NCBI RefSeq assembly: GCF_963678635.1
Contig: NC_087063.1
Location: 63,037,290 to 63,101,289 of the forward strand
Source of the DNA: Symsagittifera roscoffensis
Lineage: Eukaryota; Xenacoelomorpha; Acoela; Convolutidae
Length of the DNA stretch: 64,000 nt
Direction: 5' to 3'
The notes under the pieces were generated by a model that saw nothing but the letters and a program-made list of their open reading frames with translations, searched no databases and was not told the DNA's origin. Below are positions 1-13,120 of this stretch, piece after piece. Both the position numbers and the translations under genes were made by a program. Positions within the stretch are counted from its first letter, which is position 1, and every line of letters begins with the position of its first letter.

Positions 1-3000
1 AATTATAAGGCTTCAACTAAGGTTTTTGCGACTTTCAAAACCTCCCAATTGTTCTCAAGTTATTTCTTTACCTATTGAGAAATCGTCACTGGATAGAAAC
101 AGAAAATTGAAATAACCTGAGTGTCGTTGTTTTTACACTCATCAAAACGCATGAAAACATCCTAAAACTGTTGGACCTTCAAGATTCAATGATAATGAAG
201 CTCGATTTCAAGTTATTTATTTTGAAACGTATAAAACCCATAGAAAAGTCCGGAATTGATTGGTTGACCTCAAAACTAAGGAAAATTTCATGAAAAAAGA
301 AACTTGATTCTTTTTGGTTGATATCAGAACTGTTGGAAGTTATAGGATAAGTGAAGTTCGTTCTGTTTGGTTGAAAAAAAAACCGCTGAAAATTTCATGA
401 TAAAGAAAGCTCGATTTTCTTTGGTTGATATCGAATTTTGTTAAATTCAATTATAAGTAGAGCTCTTTTCTGATTGCTTAATTTTCGTTTGATCTAAAGC
501 AAAAGTATGAAATCCATCTTTAAATTGTTTATCATTAAAAACAAAATTATCAAGATATTTGGCTAGTTTTTTTCTTTTCTTGGGACTTTCCGTAATTATA
601 AGTCTTCTAGTAAGGTTTTTGTAACTTTCAAAATCTCCAATTGTTCTCAAGTTATTTCTTTACCTATTGGGAAATCGTCACTGAATAGAAACAGAAAGTT
701 GGAAGAACCTGAGTGTGGTTGTTTTTACACACATCAAAACGCATCAGAACATCGTAAATCTGTTGGAGTTTCGAGCTTCAATGATAATGAAGCTCGATTT
801 TAAGTTATCTATATTGAAATTTGTAAAGCACTTAGAAAATGCTCGGAGTTGATTGGTTGATGCACAAATTTAAAAAATTTCATGATAAAAAAACTTGATT
901 CTTTTTTGGTTGATATCAAACTGTTGAAAGTTATATAATAAAAGAAGCTCATTTCTGTTTGGTTGATATCAGAACTGCTGAAAAATTCATGATAATTAAA
1001 GCTCGATTCTCTTTGGTTGATATCAAACTTTGTAAAATTCCTTAATAAGTAGAGCTCCTTTCTGATTGATTGATTTTGTTTGATCTACACCAAACAGATT
1101 GAAATCCATCTTGATTTTTTTGTTTGTCTTTTTAAAAAATGATCAAGATTTTTGCATGTTTTTTTCTTACTTTTATTCTTTTCTTGGGAGTATTCGTAAT
1201 TATATGTCTTCTACTAAAATTTTGCGACTTTCAAAACCTCCCAATTGTTCTCAAGTTATTGCTTTACCCACTGAGAAATCGTCACTGAATAGAAACAGAA
1301 AGTTGGAATAAGCTCAGTGTGGTTGTTTTTACACACATCAAAACACATCAAAACATCGTAAAACTGTTGAAGCTTCGAGCTTCAATGATAATGAAGGTCA
1401 ATTTTAAGTTATTTATAATGAAACTTATAAAATCCATAGAAAAGGCTCGGAGTTGATTGGTTGACTACAAAACTGTGAAAAGCTTCATGAAAAAGGAAGC
1501 TTGGTTGTTTTTGGTTGATACCAAAACTGTTGCAAATCATATGATAAGTGAAGCTCAATTCTATTTGGTTGATAACAAAATTGCTGAAAAATTTATGATA
1601 AGTAAAGCTCGGTTTTCTTTGGTTGATATCAAATTTTGATAAAACCCATTATAAGTAGAGCTCTTTTCTGATTGCTTGATTTTTGTTTGATCTACACCAC
1701 AAAGGATGAAAACCAACTTTATTTTGTTTATCATTAAAAACAAAATTATCAAGATATTTGCACATTTATTTTTTTCTTACTTTTATTCTTTTTTTGGGAC
1801 TTACCGTAATTAGAAGTCTTCTAGTAAGATTTTTGTAACTTTAAAAGTTTCCCAATTGTTCTCAAGTTATTTCTTTACCTATTGAGAAATCGTCACTGAA
1901 TAGAAACAGAAAGTTGGAAGAACCTGAGTTTGGTTGTTTTTACACACATCAAAACGCATCAAAACATCGTAAATCTGTTGGAGTTTCGAGCCTCAATGAT
2001 AATGAAGCTCGCTTTTAAGTTATCCATATTGAAATGTATAAAATACTTGGAAAAGGCTCGGAATTGATAGGTTGACTTCAAAACTGTAAAAAATTTCATG
2101 ATAAATGAAACTTGATTCTTTTTGGTTGATATCAAAACTGTTGAAAATTATATAATAAATGAAGCTCAATTCTGTTTGATTGATATCAGAACTGCTGAAA
2201 ATTTCATGTGAATTAAAGCTCGGTTCTCTTTAGTTGAATTCAAAATTTGTTAAATTCCTTAATAAGTAGAGCTCATTTCTGATTGATTGATTGAATTTTG
2301 TTTGATCTACACCAAACAGGATGAAATCTATCTTGCTTTTTTGTTTGTCTTTTTAAAAAATGATCAAGATTTTTGCATGTTTTTTTCTTACTTTTATTCT
2401 TTTGTTGGGAGTATTCGTAATTATAAGTCTTCTACTAAGGTAGGTTTTTGCGACTTTCAAAACCTCCCAATTGTTCTCAAGTTATTGCTTTACCCATTGA
2501 GAAATCGTCACTGAATAGAAACAGAAAGTTGGAATAAGCTGAGTGTGGTTGTTTTTACACACACCAAAACACATCAAAACACCCTAAAACTGTTGGAGTT
2601 TCGAGCTTCAAGGATACTGAAGGTCAATTTTAAGTTATTTGTAATGAAACGTATAAAATTCATAGAAAAGGCTCGGAGTTGATTGGTTGACTACAAAACT
2701 GTAGAAAGTTTCATGAAAAAGGAAGCTTGGTTGTTTTTGGTTGATACCAAAACTGTTGAAAAACAAAATGATCAAGTCATTTGCATTTTTTTTACCTTTA
2801 TTCTTTTTTTGGGACTATTCCTAATTATAAGACTTCAACTAAGGTTTTTGCGACTTTCAAAACCTCCCAATTGTTCTCAAGTTATTACTTTACCTATTGA
2901 GAAATCGTCACTGGATAGAAACAGAAAATTGAAATAACCTGAGTGAGGTTGTTTTTACACTCATCAAAACGCATCAAAACATCCTAAAACTGTTGGACTT

Positions 3001-6000
3001 TCAAGATTCAATGATAATGAAGCTCGCTTTCAAGTTATTTATTTTGAAACGTATAAAACCCATAGAAAAGGCCGGAATTGATTGGTTGACTACAAAACTA
3101 TGGAAAATTTCATGAAAAAAGAAACTTGATTCTTTTTGGTTGATATCAGAACTGTTGGAAGTTATAGGATAAGTGAAGCTCGTTCTGCTTGGTTGAAAAA
3201 AAACCGCTGAAAATTTCATGATAAGTAAAGCTCGATTTTCTTTGGTTGATATCGAATTTTGTTAAATTCCATTATAAGTAGAGCTCTTTTCTGATTGCTT
3301 AATTTTCGTTTGATCTAAAGCAAAAGTATGAAATCCATCTTTAAATTGTTTATCATTAAAAACAAAATTAACAAGATATTTGCACAGTTTTTTTCTTTTC
3401 TTGGGACTTTCCGTAATTATAAGTCTTCTAGTAAGGTTTTTGTAACTTTCAAAATCTCCAATTGTTCTCAAGTTATATCTTTACCTATTGGGAAATCGTC
3501 ACTGAATAGAAACAGAAAGTTGGAAGAACCTGAGTGTGGTTGTTTTTACACACATCAAAACGCATCAGAACATTGTAAATCTGTTGGAGTTTCGAGCTTC
3601 AATGATAATGAAGCTCGATTTTAAGTTATCTATATTGAAATGTATAAAACACTTAGAAAATGCTCGGAGTTGATTGGTTGATGCACAACTTTAAAAAATT
3701 TCATGATAAATAAAACTTGATTCTTTTTTGGTTGATATCAAACTGTTGAAAGTTGTATAATAAAAGAAGCTCATTTCTGTTTGGTTGATATCAGAACTGC
3801 TGAAAAATTCATGATAATTAAAGCTAGATTCTCTTTGGTTGATATCAAAATTTGTAAAATTCCTTAATAAGTAGAGCTCCTTTCTGATTGATTGATTTTG
3901 TTTGATCTACACCAAACAGGTTGAAATCCATCTTGATTTTTTGTTTGTCTTTTTAAAAAATGATCAAAATTTTTGCATGTTTTTTTCTTACTTTTATTCT
4001 TTTCTTGGGAGTATTCGTAATTATATGTCTTCTACTAAAATTTTGCGACTTTCAAAACCTCCCAATTGTTCTCAAGTTATTGCTTTACCACCTGAGAAAT
4101 CGTCACTGAATAGAAACAGAAAGTTGGAATAAGCTCAGTGTGGTTGTTTTTACACACATCAAAACACATCAAAACATCGTAAAACTGTTGAAGTTTCGAG
4201 CTTCAATGATAATGAAGGTCAATTTTAAGTTATTTATAATGAAACTTATAAAATCCATAGAAAAGGCTCGGAGTTGATTGGTTGACTACAAAACTGTGAA
4301 AACCTTCATGAAAAAGGAAGCTTGGTTGTTTTTGGTTGATACCAAAACTGTTGCAAATCATATGATAAGTGAAGCTCAATTCTATTTGGTTGATAACAAA
4401 ATTGCTGAAAAATTTGTGATAAGTAAAGCTCGGTTTTCTTTGGTTGATATCAAATTTTGTTAAAATCCATTATAAGTAGAGCTCTTTTCTGATTGCTTGA
4501 TTTTGGTTTGATCTACACCACAAAGGATGAAAACCAACTTTATTATGTTTATCATTAAAAACAAAATTATCAAGATATTTGCACATTTATTTTTTTCTTA
4601 TTTTTATTCTTTTTTTTTGGCACTAACCGTAATTAGAAGTCTTCTAGTAAGATTTTTGTAACTTTAAAAGTTTCCCAATTGTTCTCAAGTTATTTCTTTA
4701 CCTATTGAGAAATCGTCACTGAATAGAAACAGAAACTTGGAAGAACCTGAGTTTGGTTGTTTTTACACACATCAAAACGCATCAAAACATCGTAAATCTG
4801 TTGGAGTTTTGAGCCTCAATGATAATGAAGCTCGCTTTTAAGTTATCCATATTGAAATGTATAAAATACTTGGAAAAGGCTCGGAATTGATTGGTTGACT
4901 TCAAAACTGTAAAAAATTTCATGATAAATGAAACTTGATTCTTTTTGGTTGATATCAAAACTGTTGAAAATTATATAATAAATGAAGCTCAATTCTATTT
5001 GATTGATATCAGAACTGCTGAAAATTTCATGTGAATTAAAGCTCGATTCTCTTTAGTTGAATTCAAAATTTGTTAAATTCCTTAATAAGTAGAGCTCATT
5101 TCTGATTGATTGATTGAATTTTGTTTGATCTACACCAAACAGGATGAAATCCATCTTGCTTTTTTGTTTGTCTTTTAAAAAAATGATCAAGATTTTTGCA
5201 TGTTTTTTTCTTACTTTTATTCTTTTGTTGGGAGTATTCGTAATTATAAGTCTTCTACTAAGGTAGGTTTTTGCGACTTTCAAAACCTCCCAATTGTTCT
5301 CAAGTTATTACTTTACCTATTGAGAAATCGTCACTGGATAGAAACAGAAAATTGAAATAACCTGAGTGAGGTTGTTTTTACACTCATCAAAACGCATCAA
5401 AACATCCTAAAACTGTTGGACTTTCAAGATTCAATGATAATGAAGCTCGATTTCAAGTTATTTATTTTGAAACGTATAAAACCCATAGAAAAGTCCGGAA
5501 TTGATTGGTTGACTTCAAAACTGTGGAAAATTTCATGAAAAAAGAAACTTGATTCTTTTTGGTTGATATCAGAACTGTTGGAAGTTATAGGATAAGTGAA
5601 GCTCGTTCTGCTTGGTTGAAAAAAAAACCGCTGAAAATTTCATGATAAGTAAAGCTCGATTTTCTTTGGTTGATATCGAATTTTGTTAAATTCCATTATA
5701 AGTAGAGCTCTTTTCTGATTGCTTAATTTTCGTTTGATCTAAAGCAAAAGTATGAAATCCATCTTTAAATTGTTTATCATTAAAAACAAAATTATCAAGA
5801 TATTTGCACAGTTTTTTTCTTTTCTTGGGACTTTCCGTAATTATAAGTCTTCTAGTAAGGTTTTTGTAACTTTCAAAATCTCCAATTGTTCTCAAGTTAT
5901 TTCTTTACCTATTGGGAAATCGTCACTGAATAGAAACAGAAAGTTGGAAGAACCTGAGTGTGGTTGTTTTTACACACATCAAAACGCATCAGAACATCGT

Positions 6001-8640
6001 AAATCTGTTGGAGTTTCGAGCTTCAATGATAATGAAGCTCGATTTTAAGTTATCTATATTGAAATGTATAAAACACTTAGAAAATGCTCGGAGTTGATTG
6101 GTTGATGCACAACTTTAAAAAATTTCATGATAAATAAAACTTGATTCTTTTTTGGTTGATATCAAACTGTTGAAAGTTATATAATAAAAGAAGCTCATTT
6201 CTGTTTGGTTGATATCAGAACTGCTGAAAAATTCATGATAATTAAAGCTCGATTCTCTTTGGTTGATATCAAAATTTGTAAAATTCCTTAATAAGTAGAG
6301 CTCCTTTCTGATTGATTGATTTTGTTTGATCTACACCAAACAGGTTGAAATCCATCTTGATTTTTTTGTTTGTCTTTTTAAAAAATGATCAAGATTTTTG
6401 CATGTGTTTTTCTTACTTTTATTCTTTTCTTGGGAGTATTCGTAATTATATGTCTTCTACTAAATTTTTGCGACTTTCAAAACCTCCCAATTGTTCTCAA
6501 GTTATTGCTTTACCCACTGAGAAATCGTCACTGAATAGAAACAGAAAAATGGAATAAGCTCAGTGTGGTTTTTTTTACACACATCAAAACACATCAAAAC
6601 ATCGTAAAACTGTTGAAGTTTCGAGCTTCAATGATAATGAAGGTCAATTTTAAGTTATTTATAATGAAACTTATAAAATCCATAGAAAAGGCTCGGAGTT
6701 GATTGGTTGACTACAAAACTGTGAAAAGCTTCATGAAAAAGGAAGCTTGGTTGTTTTTGGTTGATACCAAAACTGTTGCAAATCATATGATAAGTGAAGC
6801 TCAATTCTATTTGGTTGGCATATGATAAGTAAAGCTCGGTTTTCTTTGGTTGACATCAAATTTGTTAAAATTCATTATAAGTAGAGCTCTTTTCTGATTG
6901 CTTGAGTTTTGTTTGATCTACACCACAAAGGATGAAAACCAACTTTATTTTGTTTATCTTTGGAAAAACAAAATGATCAAGTTATTTGCATAAATGTTCC
7001 TACAATTTTTATTTTCTTTGAACTATTTGTAATTATACGTCTTCAACTAAGATTTTGCGAGTTTCAAAATCTCCTAATTGTTCTCAAGTTATTGCTTTAC
7101 CCATTGACAAATCGTCACTGAATAGAAACAGAATGTTGGAAAAAGCTGAGTGTGGTTGTTTTTACACACATCGAAATGCATCAAAACATCGTAAAACTAT
7201 TGGAGTTTCGAGCTTCAAGGATAGTGAAGCTCGATTTTAAGTTATTTATCATGAAATGTATAAAATCCATAGAAAAGTCTCAGAGTTTTTTGGTTGACTT
7301 CAAAACTGTAGAAAAATTCATGAAAAAGGAAACTTGATTCGTTTTGGTTGATATCAAAGTTATTGAAAGTTATAGGATAAGGGAAGCTCACTCTGTTTGG
7401 TTGATAACAAAACTGCTGAAATTTTTATGATAGGTAAAGCTCGATTTTCTTTGGTTGATATCAAAACTTGTTAAGTTCCATTATAAGTAGAGTTTTTTTT
7501 CTGATTGCTTGATTTTGTTTGATCTACACCAGAAAGGATGAAATCCATCTTTATTTTGTTTATCTTTGGAAAAACAAAATGATCAAGTTATTTGCATAAA
7601 TGTTCCTACAATTTTTATTTTCTTTGAACTATTTGTAATTATACGTCTTCTAGTAAAATTTTTGCAACTTTCAAAATCTCCCACTTATTCTCAAGTTATT
7701 GCTTTACCTATTCAGAAATCATCACTGAATAGAAATATAAAGTTGGAATAACCTGAGTATGGTTGTTTCTACATACATCAAAACGCATCAGAACATCGTA
7801 ACACTGTTGAAGTTTCGAATTTCAATGATATTACAGCTCGATTTTATGTTATTTGTAATGAAACGTATAAAATCCAAAAGAAGGCTCGGAGTTGATTGGT
7901 TGACTGCAAAACAGTAAAAAATTTCATGATAAATGAAACTTGTTTCTTTTGGTTGATATCAAAACTGTTGAAAATTATGTAACAAGTGAGGCTGAGTTCT
8001 GTTTGGTTGGTGTCAAAACTGCTGAAAATTTCATGATAATAAAAGATCAATTCTCTTTGGTTGATATCAAACTTTGTTAAATCTTTTATAAGTAGAGCTC
8101 CTTTCTGATTGACTGATTTTTGTTTGATCTACACCAAACAGGATGAAATCTATCTTGATTTTTTTGTTTGTCTTTTAAAAAAATGATCAAGATTTTTGCT
8201 TGTTTTTTTTTTGTTTACTTTTAATCTTTTCTTGGGAGTATTCGTAATTATAAGTCTTCTACTAAGGTAGGTTTTTGCGACTTTCAAAACCTCCCAATTG
8301 TTCTCAAGTTATTGCTTTACCCATTGAGAAATCGTCACTGAATAGAAACAGAAAGGTGGAATAAGCTGAGTGTGGTGGTTTTTACACACACCAAAACACA
8401 TCAAAACACCCTAAAACTGTTGGAGTTTCGAGCTTCAATGATACTGAAGGTCAATTTTAAGTTATTTGTAATGAAACGTATAAAATTCATAGAAAAGGCT
8501 CGGAGTTGATTGGTTGACTACAAAACTGTAGAAAATTTCATGAAAAAGGAAGCTTGGTTGTTTTTGGTTGATACGAAAACTGTTGAAAAACAAAATGATC
8601 AAGTTATTTGCATTTTTTTTACCTTTATTCTTTTTCTGGG
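1..8640 (+). repeat. Higher-order repeat A, period about 2.4 kb
   Basis: Blocks of about four monomers repeat as a unit. Sequence at 1-60 recurs at 2823, and 2880-5300 recurs from 5304 with an offset of 2424. The first copy is about 400 bp longer than the second. The third copy follows the second closely to about 6800, where a short deletion occurs, and then drifts. Confidence 0.75.
772..796. repeat. Conserved hairpin of the satellite monomer (example)
   Basis: CGAGCTTCA, a 7-nt loop ATGATAA, then TGAAGCTCG: a perfect 9-bp stem. The same hairpin or a one-base variant occurs once in nearly every monomer, for example near 3595, 6020, 10,338, 19,550 and, in the inverted part, 21,730 and 22,430. 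A second short hairpin (GTGT...ACAC) lies about 60 bp before it. Confidence 0.8.
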
Positions 8641-11600
8641 ACTATTCCTAATTATAAGTCTTCATCTAAGACTTTTGCGAGTTTCAAAATCTCCCATTTG
8701 TTCTCAAGTTATTTCTTTACCTATTGAGAAATGGTCACTGAATAGAAACAGAAAATTGAAATAACCTGAGTGTTGTTGTTTTTACACCGCTGAAAATTTG
8801 TTGATAAGTAAAGCTCTATTTTCTTTGGTTGATATCAAATTTTTGTTAAATTCCATTATAACTAGAGCTCTTTTTTGATTGCTTAATTTTCGTCTGATCT
8901 ACACCAAAAAGGATGAAATCCATCTGTAATTTGTTTATCATAAAAACAAAATTATCAAGATATTTGCACATTTTTTTCTTAAATTTGTTCTTTTCTCGGG
9001 ACTTTTCGAAAATAAAAGTCTTCTAGTAAGATTTTTGCTTTTTTTCAAAATCTCCCAATTGTTCTCAAGTAATTTCTCTTCCTATTGAGAAATCGTCATT
9101 GAATAGAAACAGAGATCTAAAAAAAACCTGAGTGTGCTGGTTTTTACACGCATCAAAACATCGTAAATCTGTTGGAGTTTCGAGCTTCAATGATAATGAA
9201 GCTCGATTTTAAGTTATCTATATTGAAAAGTATAAAATACTTAGAAAAGGCTCGGGTTGATTGGTTGACTGCAAAACTGAAAAAAAAGTTCATGCTAAAT
9301 GAAACTTGATTCTTTTTGGTTGATATCACAACTGCTGAAAATTTTATGATAAATAAAGCTCGAGTTTTTGGTTGATATCAAATTTTGTAAAAATCCATAA
9401 TAAGTAGAGCTCTTTTTTGATTGCTTAATTTTTGTTTGATCTACACCAAAAAGGACGAAATCCATCTTTAATTTGTTTATCATTAAAAACAAAATTATCA
9501 AGATATTTGCACATTTTTTTCTTACTTTTATTCTTTTCTTGGGACTATTCCTAATTATAAGTCTTCTACTAAGATTTTTGCGAGTTTCAAAATCTCCCAT
9601 TTGTTCTCAAGTTACTTCTTCCCCTCTTGAGATATCGTCACTGATTAGAAACAGAAAATTGGAATAACCTGAGTATGGTTGTTTTTACACTCATCAAAAT
9701 GCATCAAAACTACATAAAAATTGTTGGAGTTTCGAACTTCAATGATAATGAAGCTCAATTTTAAGTTGTTTTTTTGAAACGTATACAAACCATAGAAAAG
9801 GTTCGAAGTTGATTGGATGACTTAATAACTGTCAAAAATTTCATGAAAAAAGAAACTTCATTCTATTTGGTTGATATCAAAACTGTTGAAAATTATATGA
9901 TAAGTGAAGCTCGATTCTGTTTTTTGATAACAAAACCGCTGAAAGTTTCATGATAAGTTAAGCTCGAGTTTCTTTGGTTGATATCAATTTTTGTTTAATT
10001 CCCTTACAAGTAGTGCTTTTTTTATGAGTGCTTGAGTTTTGTTTGATCTACACCAGAAAGATTGAAATCCATCTGTGTTTGTTTATCTTTAAAATTCAAA
10101 AAGATCAAGATTTTTGCATGTTTTTTTACATTTAATCTTTTGTTGGTACTTTTTGTATTTATAAGGCTTCTAGTAAAATTTTTTTTGTTTTTCAAAGTTT
10201 CCCAATTGTTCTCAAGTAATTTCTTTACCTATTGAGAAATCGTCACTGAATAGAAATAGAGAACTGAAATAACCTGAGTGTGCTGGTTTTTACACACATC
10301 AAAACGCATCAAAACATCGTAAATCTGTTGGAGTTTCGAGCTTCAATGATAATGAAGCTCGATTTTAAGTTATCTATATTGAAAAGTATAAAATACTTAG
10401 AAAAGGCTCGGGTTTGGTTGGTTGACTGCGCAACTGAAAAAAAATTTCATGCTAAATGAAACTTGATTTTTTTTGGTTGATATCAAAACTGTTGAAAATT
10501 ATATAATAAGTGAAGCTCAATTCTGCTTGGTTGATATCAGAACTGCTGAAAATTTCATGATAAGTAAAGCTCGAGTTTTTGGTTGATATCAAATTTTGTT
10601 AAATTCCATAATAAGTAGAGCTCTTTTTTGGTTGCTTAATTTTTGTTTGATCTACACCAAAAAGGATGAAATCCATCTTTAATTTGTTTATCATTAAAAA
10701 CAAAATTATCAAGATATTTGCACATTTTTTCTTACTTTTATTCTTTTCTTCGGATTATTCCTAATTATAAGTCTTCTACTAAGCTTTTTGCGAGTTTCAA
10801 AATTTAACATTTGTTTTCAAGTTATTTCTTCACCTATTGAGAAATCGTCACTGAATAGAAACCGAAAATTGGAATAACCAGAGCGTGATGGTTTTTACAC
10901 GCATCAAAACGCATCAAAACATCGTAAAACTGTTGGAGTTTCGAGCTTCAATGATAATGAAGCTCGATTTTTTGTTTTTTAATTTGAATTCATAAAAATC
11001 CTTAGAAAAAGCTGGGAGTTGTTTGGCTGACTTCAAAACTGTAGAAAATTTCATGATAATTGAAACTTGATTCTTTTTGGTTGATATCAAAACTGTTGAA
11101 AGTTATATGATAAGTGAAGCTCGATTCTGTTTGGTTGATAGCAAAACCGCTGAAATTTTCACGATAAGTTAAGCTCGAGTTTCTTTGGTTGATATCAAAT
11201 TTTGTTAAATTCCCTTACAAGTAGTGATCTTTTCTGATTGCTTGAGTTTTGTTTGATCTACACCAGAAAGAATGAAATCCATCTCTGTTTGTTTATCTTT
11301 AAAAACAAAATGATCGATTTTTTTGCATGTTTTTTTGTCTTACACTTGTTCTTTTGTTGGGACTTTTCGTAATTATAAGTCTTCTAGTAAGATTTTTTCA
11401 ACTTTCAAAATCTTCCAATTATTCTTACATTTTTTCTTACTTTTATTCTTTTCGTTGGACTATTCCTAATTATAAGTCTTCTACTAAGCTTTTTGCGAGT
11501 TTCAAAATTTAACATTTGTTTTCAAGTTATTTCTTCACCTATTGAGAAATCGTCACTGAATAGAAACAGAAAATTGGAATAACCTGAGCGTCATTGTTTT

Positions 11601-13120
11601 TACACACATCAAAACCCATCAAAACATCGTAAAACTGTTGGAGTTTCGAGATTCAAAAAAAATGAAGCTCGATTTTAAGTTTTTTATTTTGAAACGTTAA
11701 AAATCCTTATAAAAAGCTGGTAGTTGTTTTGTTGACTTCAAAGCTGTAGAAAATTTCATGCAAAAAGAATTTTGATTCTTTTTGGTTGATATCAAAACTG
11801 TTGAAAATAAAATGATAAAAGAAGCTAGACTCTGTTTGGTTGATAACAAAACCGCTGAAATTTTCACGATAAGTTAAGCTCGAGTTTCTTTGCTTGATAT
11901 CAAATTTTGTTAAATTCCCTTACAAGTAGAGCTCATTTCTGAGTGCTTGATTTTTGTTTGATCTACACTAAAAAGGATGAAGTCCATCTCTCTTGTTTAT
12001 CTTTTTTAAAAAATGATCAAGTTATTTGCATTTTTTTCTTACATTTATCTTTTTCTTGAGACTATTTGTAATTATAAGTCTTCTACTATGATTTTTGCGT
12101 GTGAAATTCTCCAATTTGTTCCCAGGTTATTTATTCAACTATTGAGAAATCGTCACTGAATAGAAACAGAGAACTGAATTAACCTGAGTTGGATTGTTTT
12201 TACACACATCAAAAAGCATCAAAACATCGTAAAACTGTTGGAGTTTCGCTCTTCAAAGATAATGAAGCTCGATTTTAAGTTATTTATTTTGAAACGATTA
12301 AAAATCTATAGAAAACGCTCGGAGATGATTGGTTGACTTCAAAACTGTAGAAGTTTCATGAAAAAAGAAACTTGATTCTTTTTGATTGATATCAAAACTG
12401 TTGAAAGTTAAATGATAAGTGAAGCTCGATTCTGTTTGGTTGATAACAAAACCGCTGAAAGTTTCTTGATAAGTAAAGCTCAATTTTTTTGGTTCATATC
12501 AATTTTTTGTTGAATTCCCTTACAAGTAGTGCCCTTTTCTGAGTGCTTGAGTTTTGTTTGATCTTCACCAGAAATAATGAAATCCATCTCTGTTTGTTCA
12601 TCTTTAAAAACAAAATTATCAAGATATTTGCATGTTTTTTTTCTTAAATTTATTCTTTTCTTGGGACTATTCGTAATTATAAGTCTTCTACTAAGATTTT
12701 TGCGAGTGTGAAATTCTCCCATTTGTTCCCAGGTTATTTATTTAAGTATTGAGAAAATGTCACTGAATAGAAACAGAGAACCGAAATAACCTGAGTGTGG
12801 TTGTTTTGACACACATCAAAACGCATCAAATCATCGTAAAATTGGTGGAGTTTCGCGCTTCAAAGATAATGGAGCTCGATTTTAAGTTATTTATTTTGAG
12901 ACGATTAAAAATCTATAGAAAACGTTCGGAATTGATTGGTTGACTTCAAAACTGTAGAAGTTTCATGAAAAAACAAACTCGATTCTTTTTGGTTGACATC
13001 AAAACTATTGAAAATTTTATGATAAGTGAAGCTCGATTCTGTTTGGTTGATAATAAAACCGCTGAAGGTTTCCTGATAAGTAACGCTCAATTTTTTTCGT
13101 TGATATCAAATTATGTTAAA

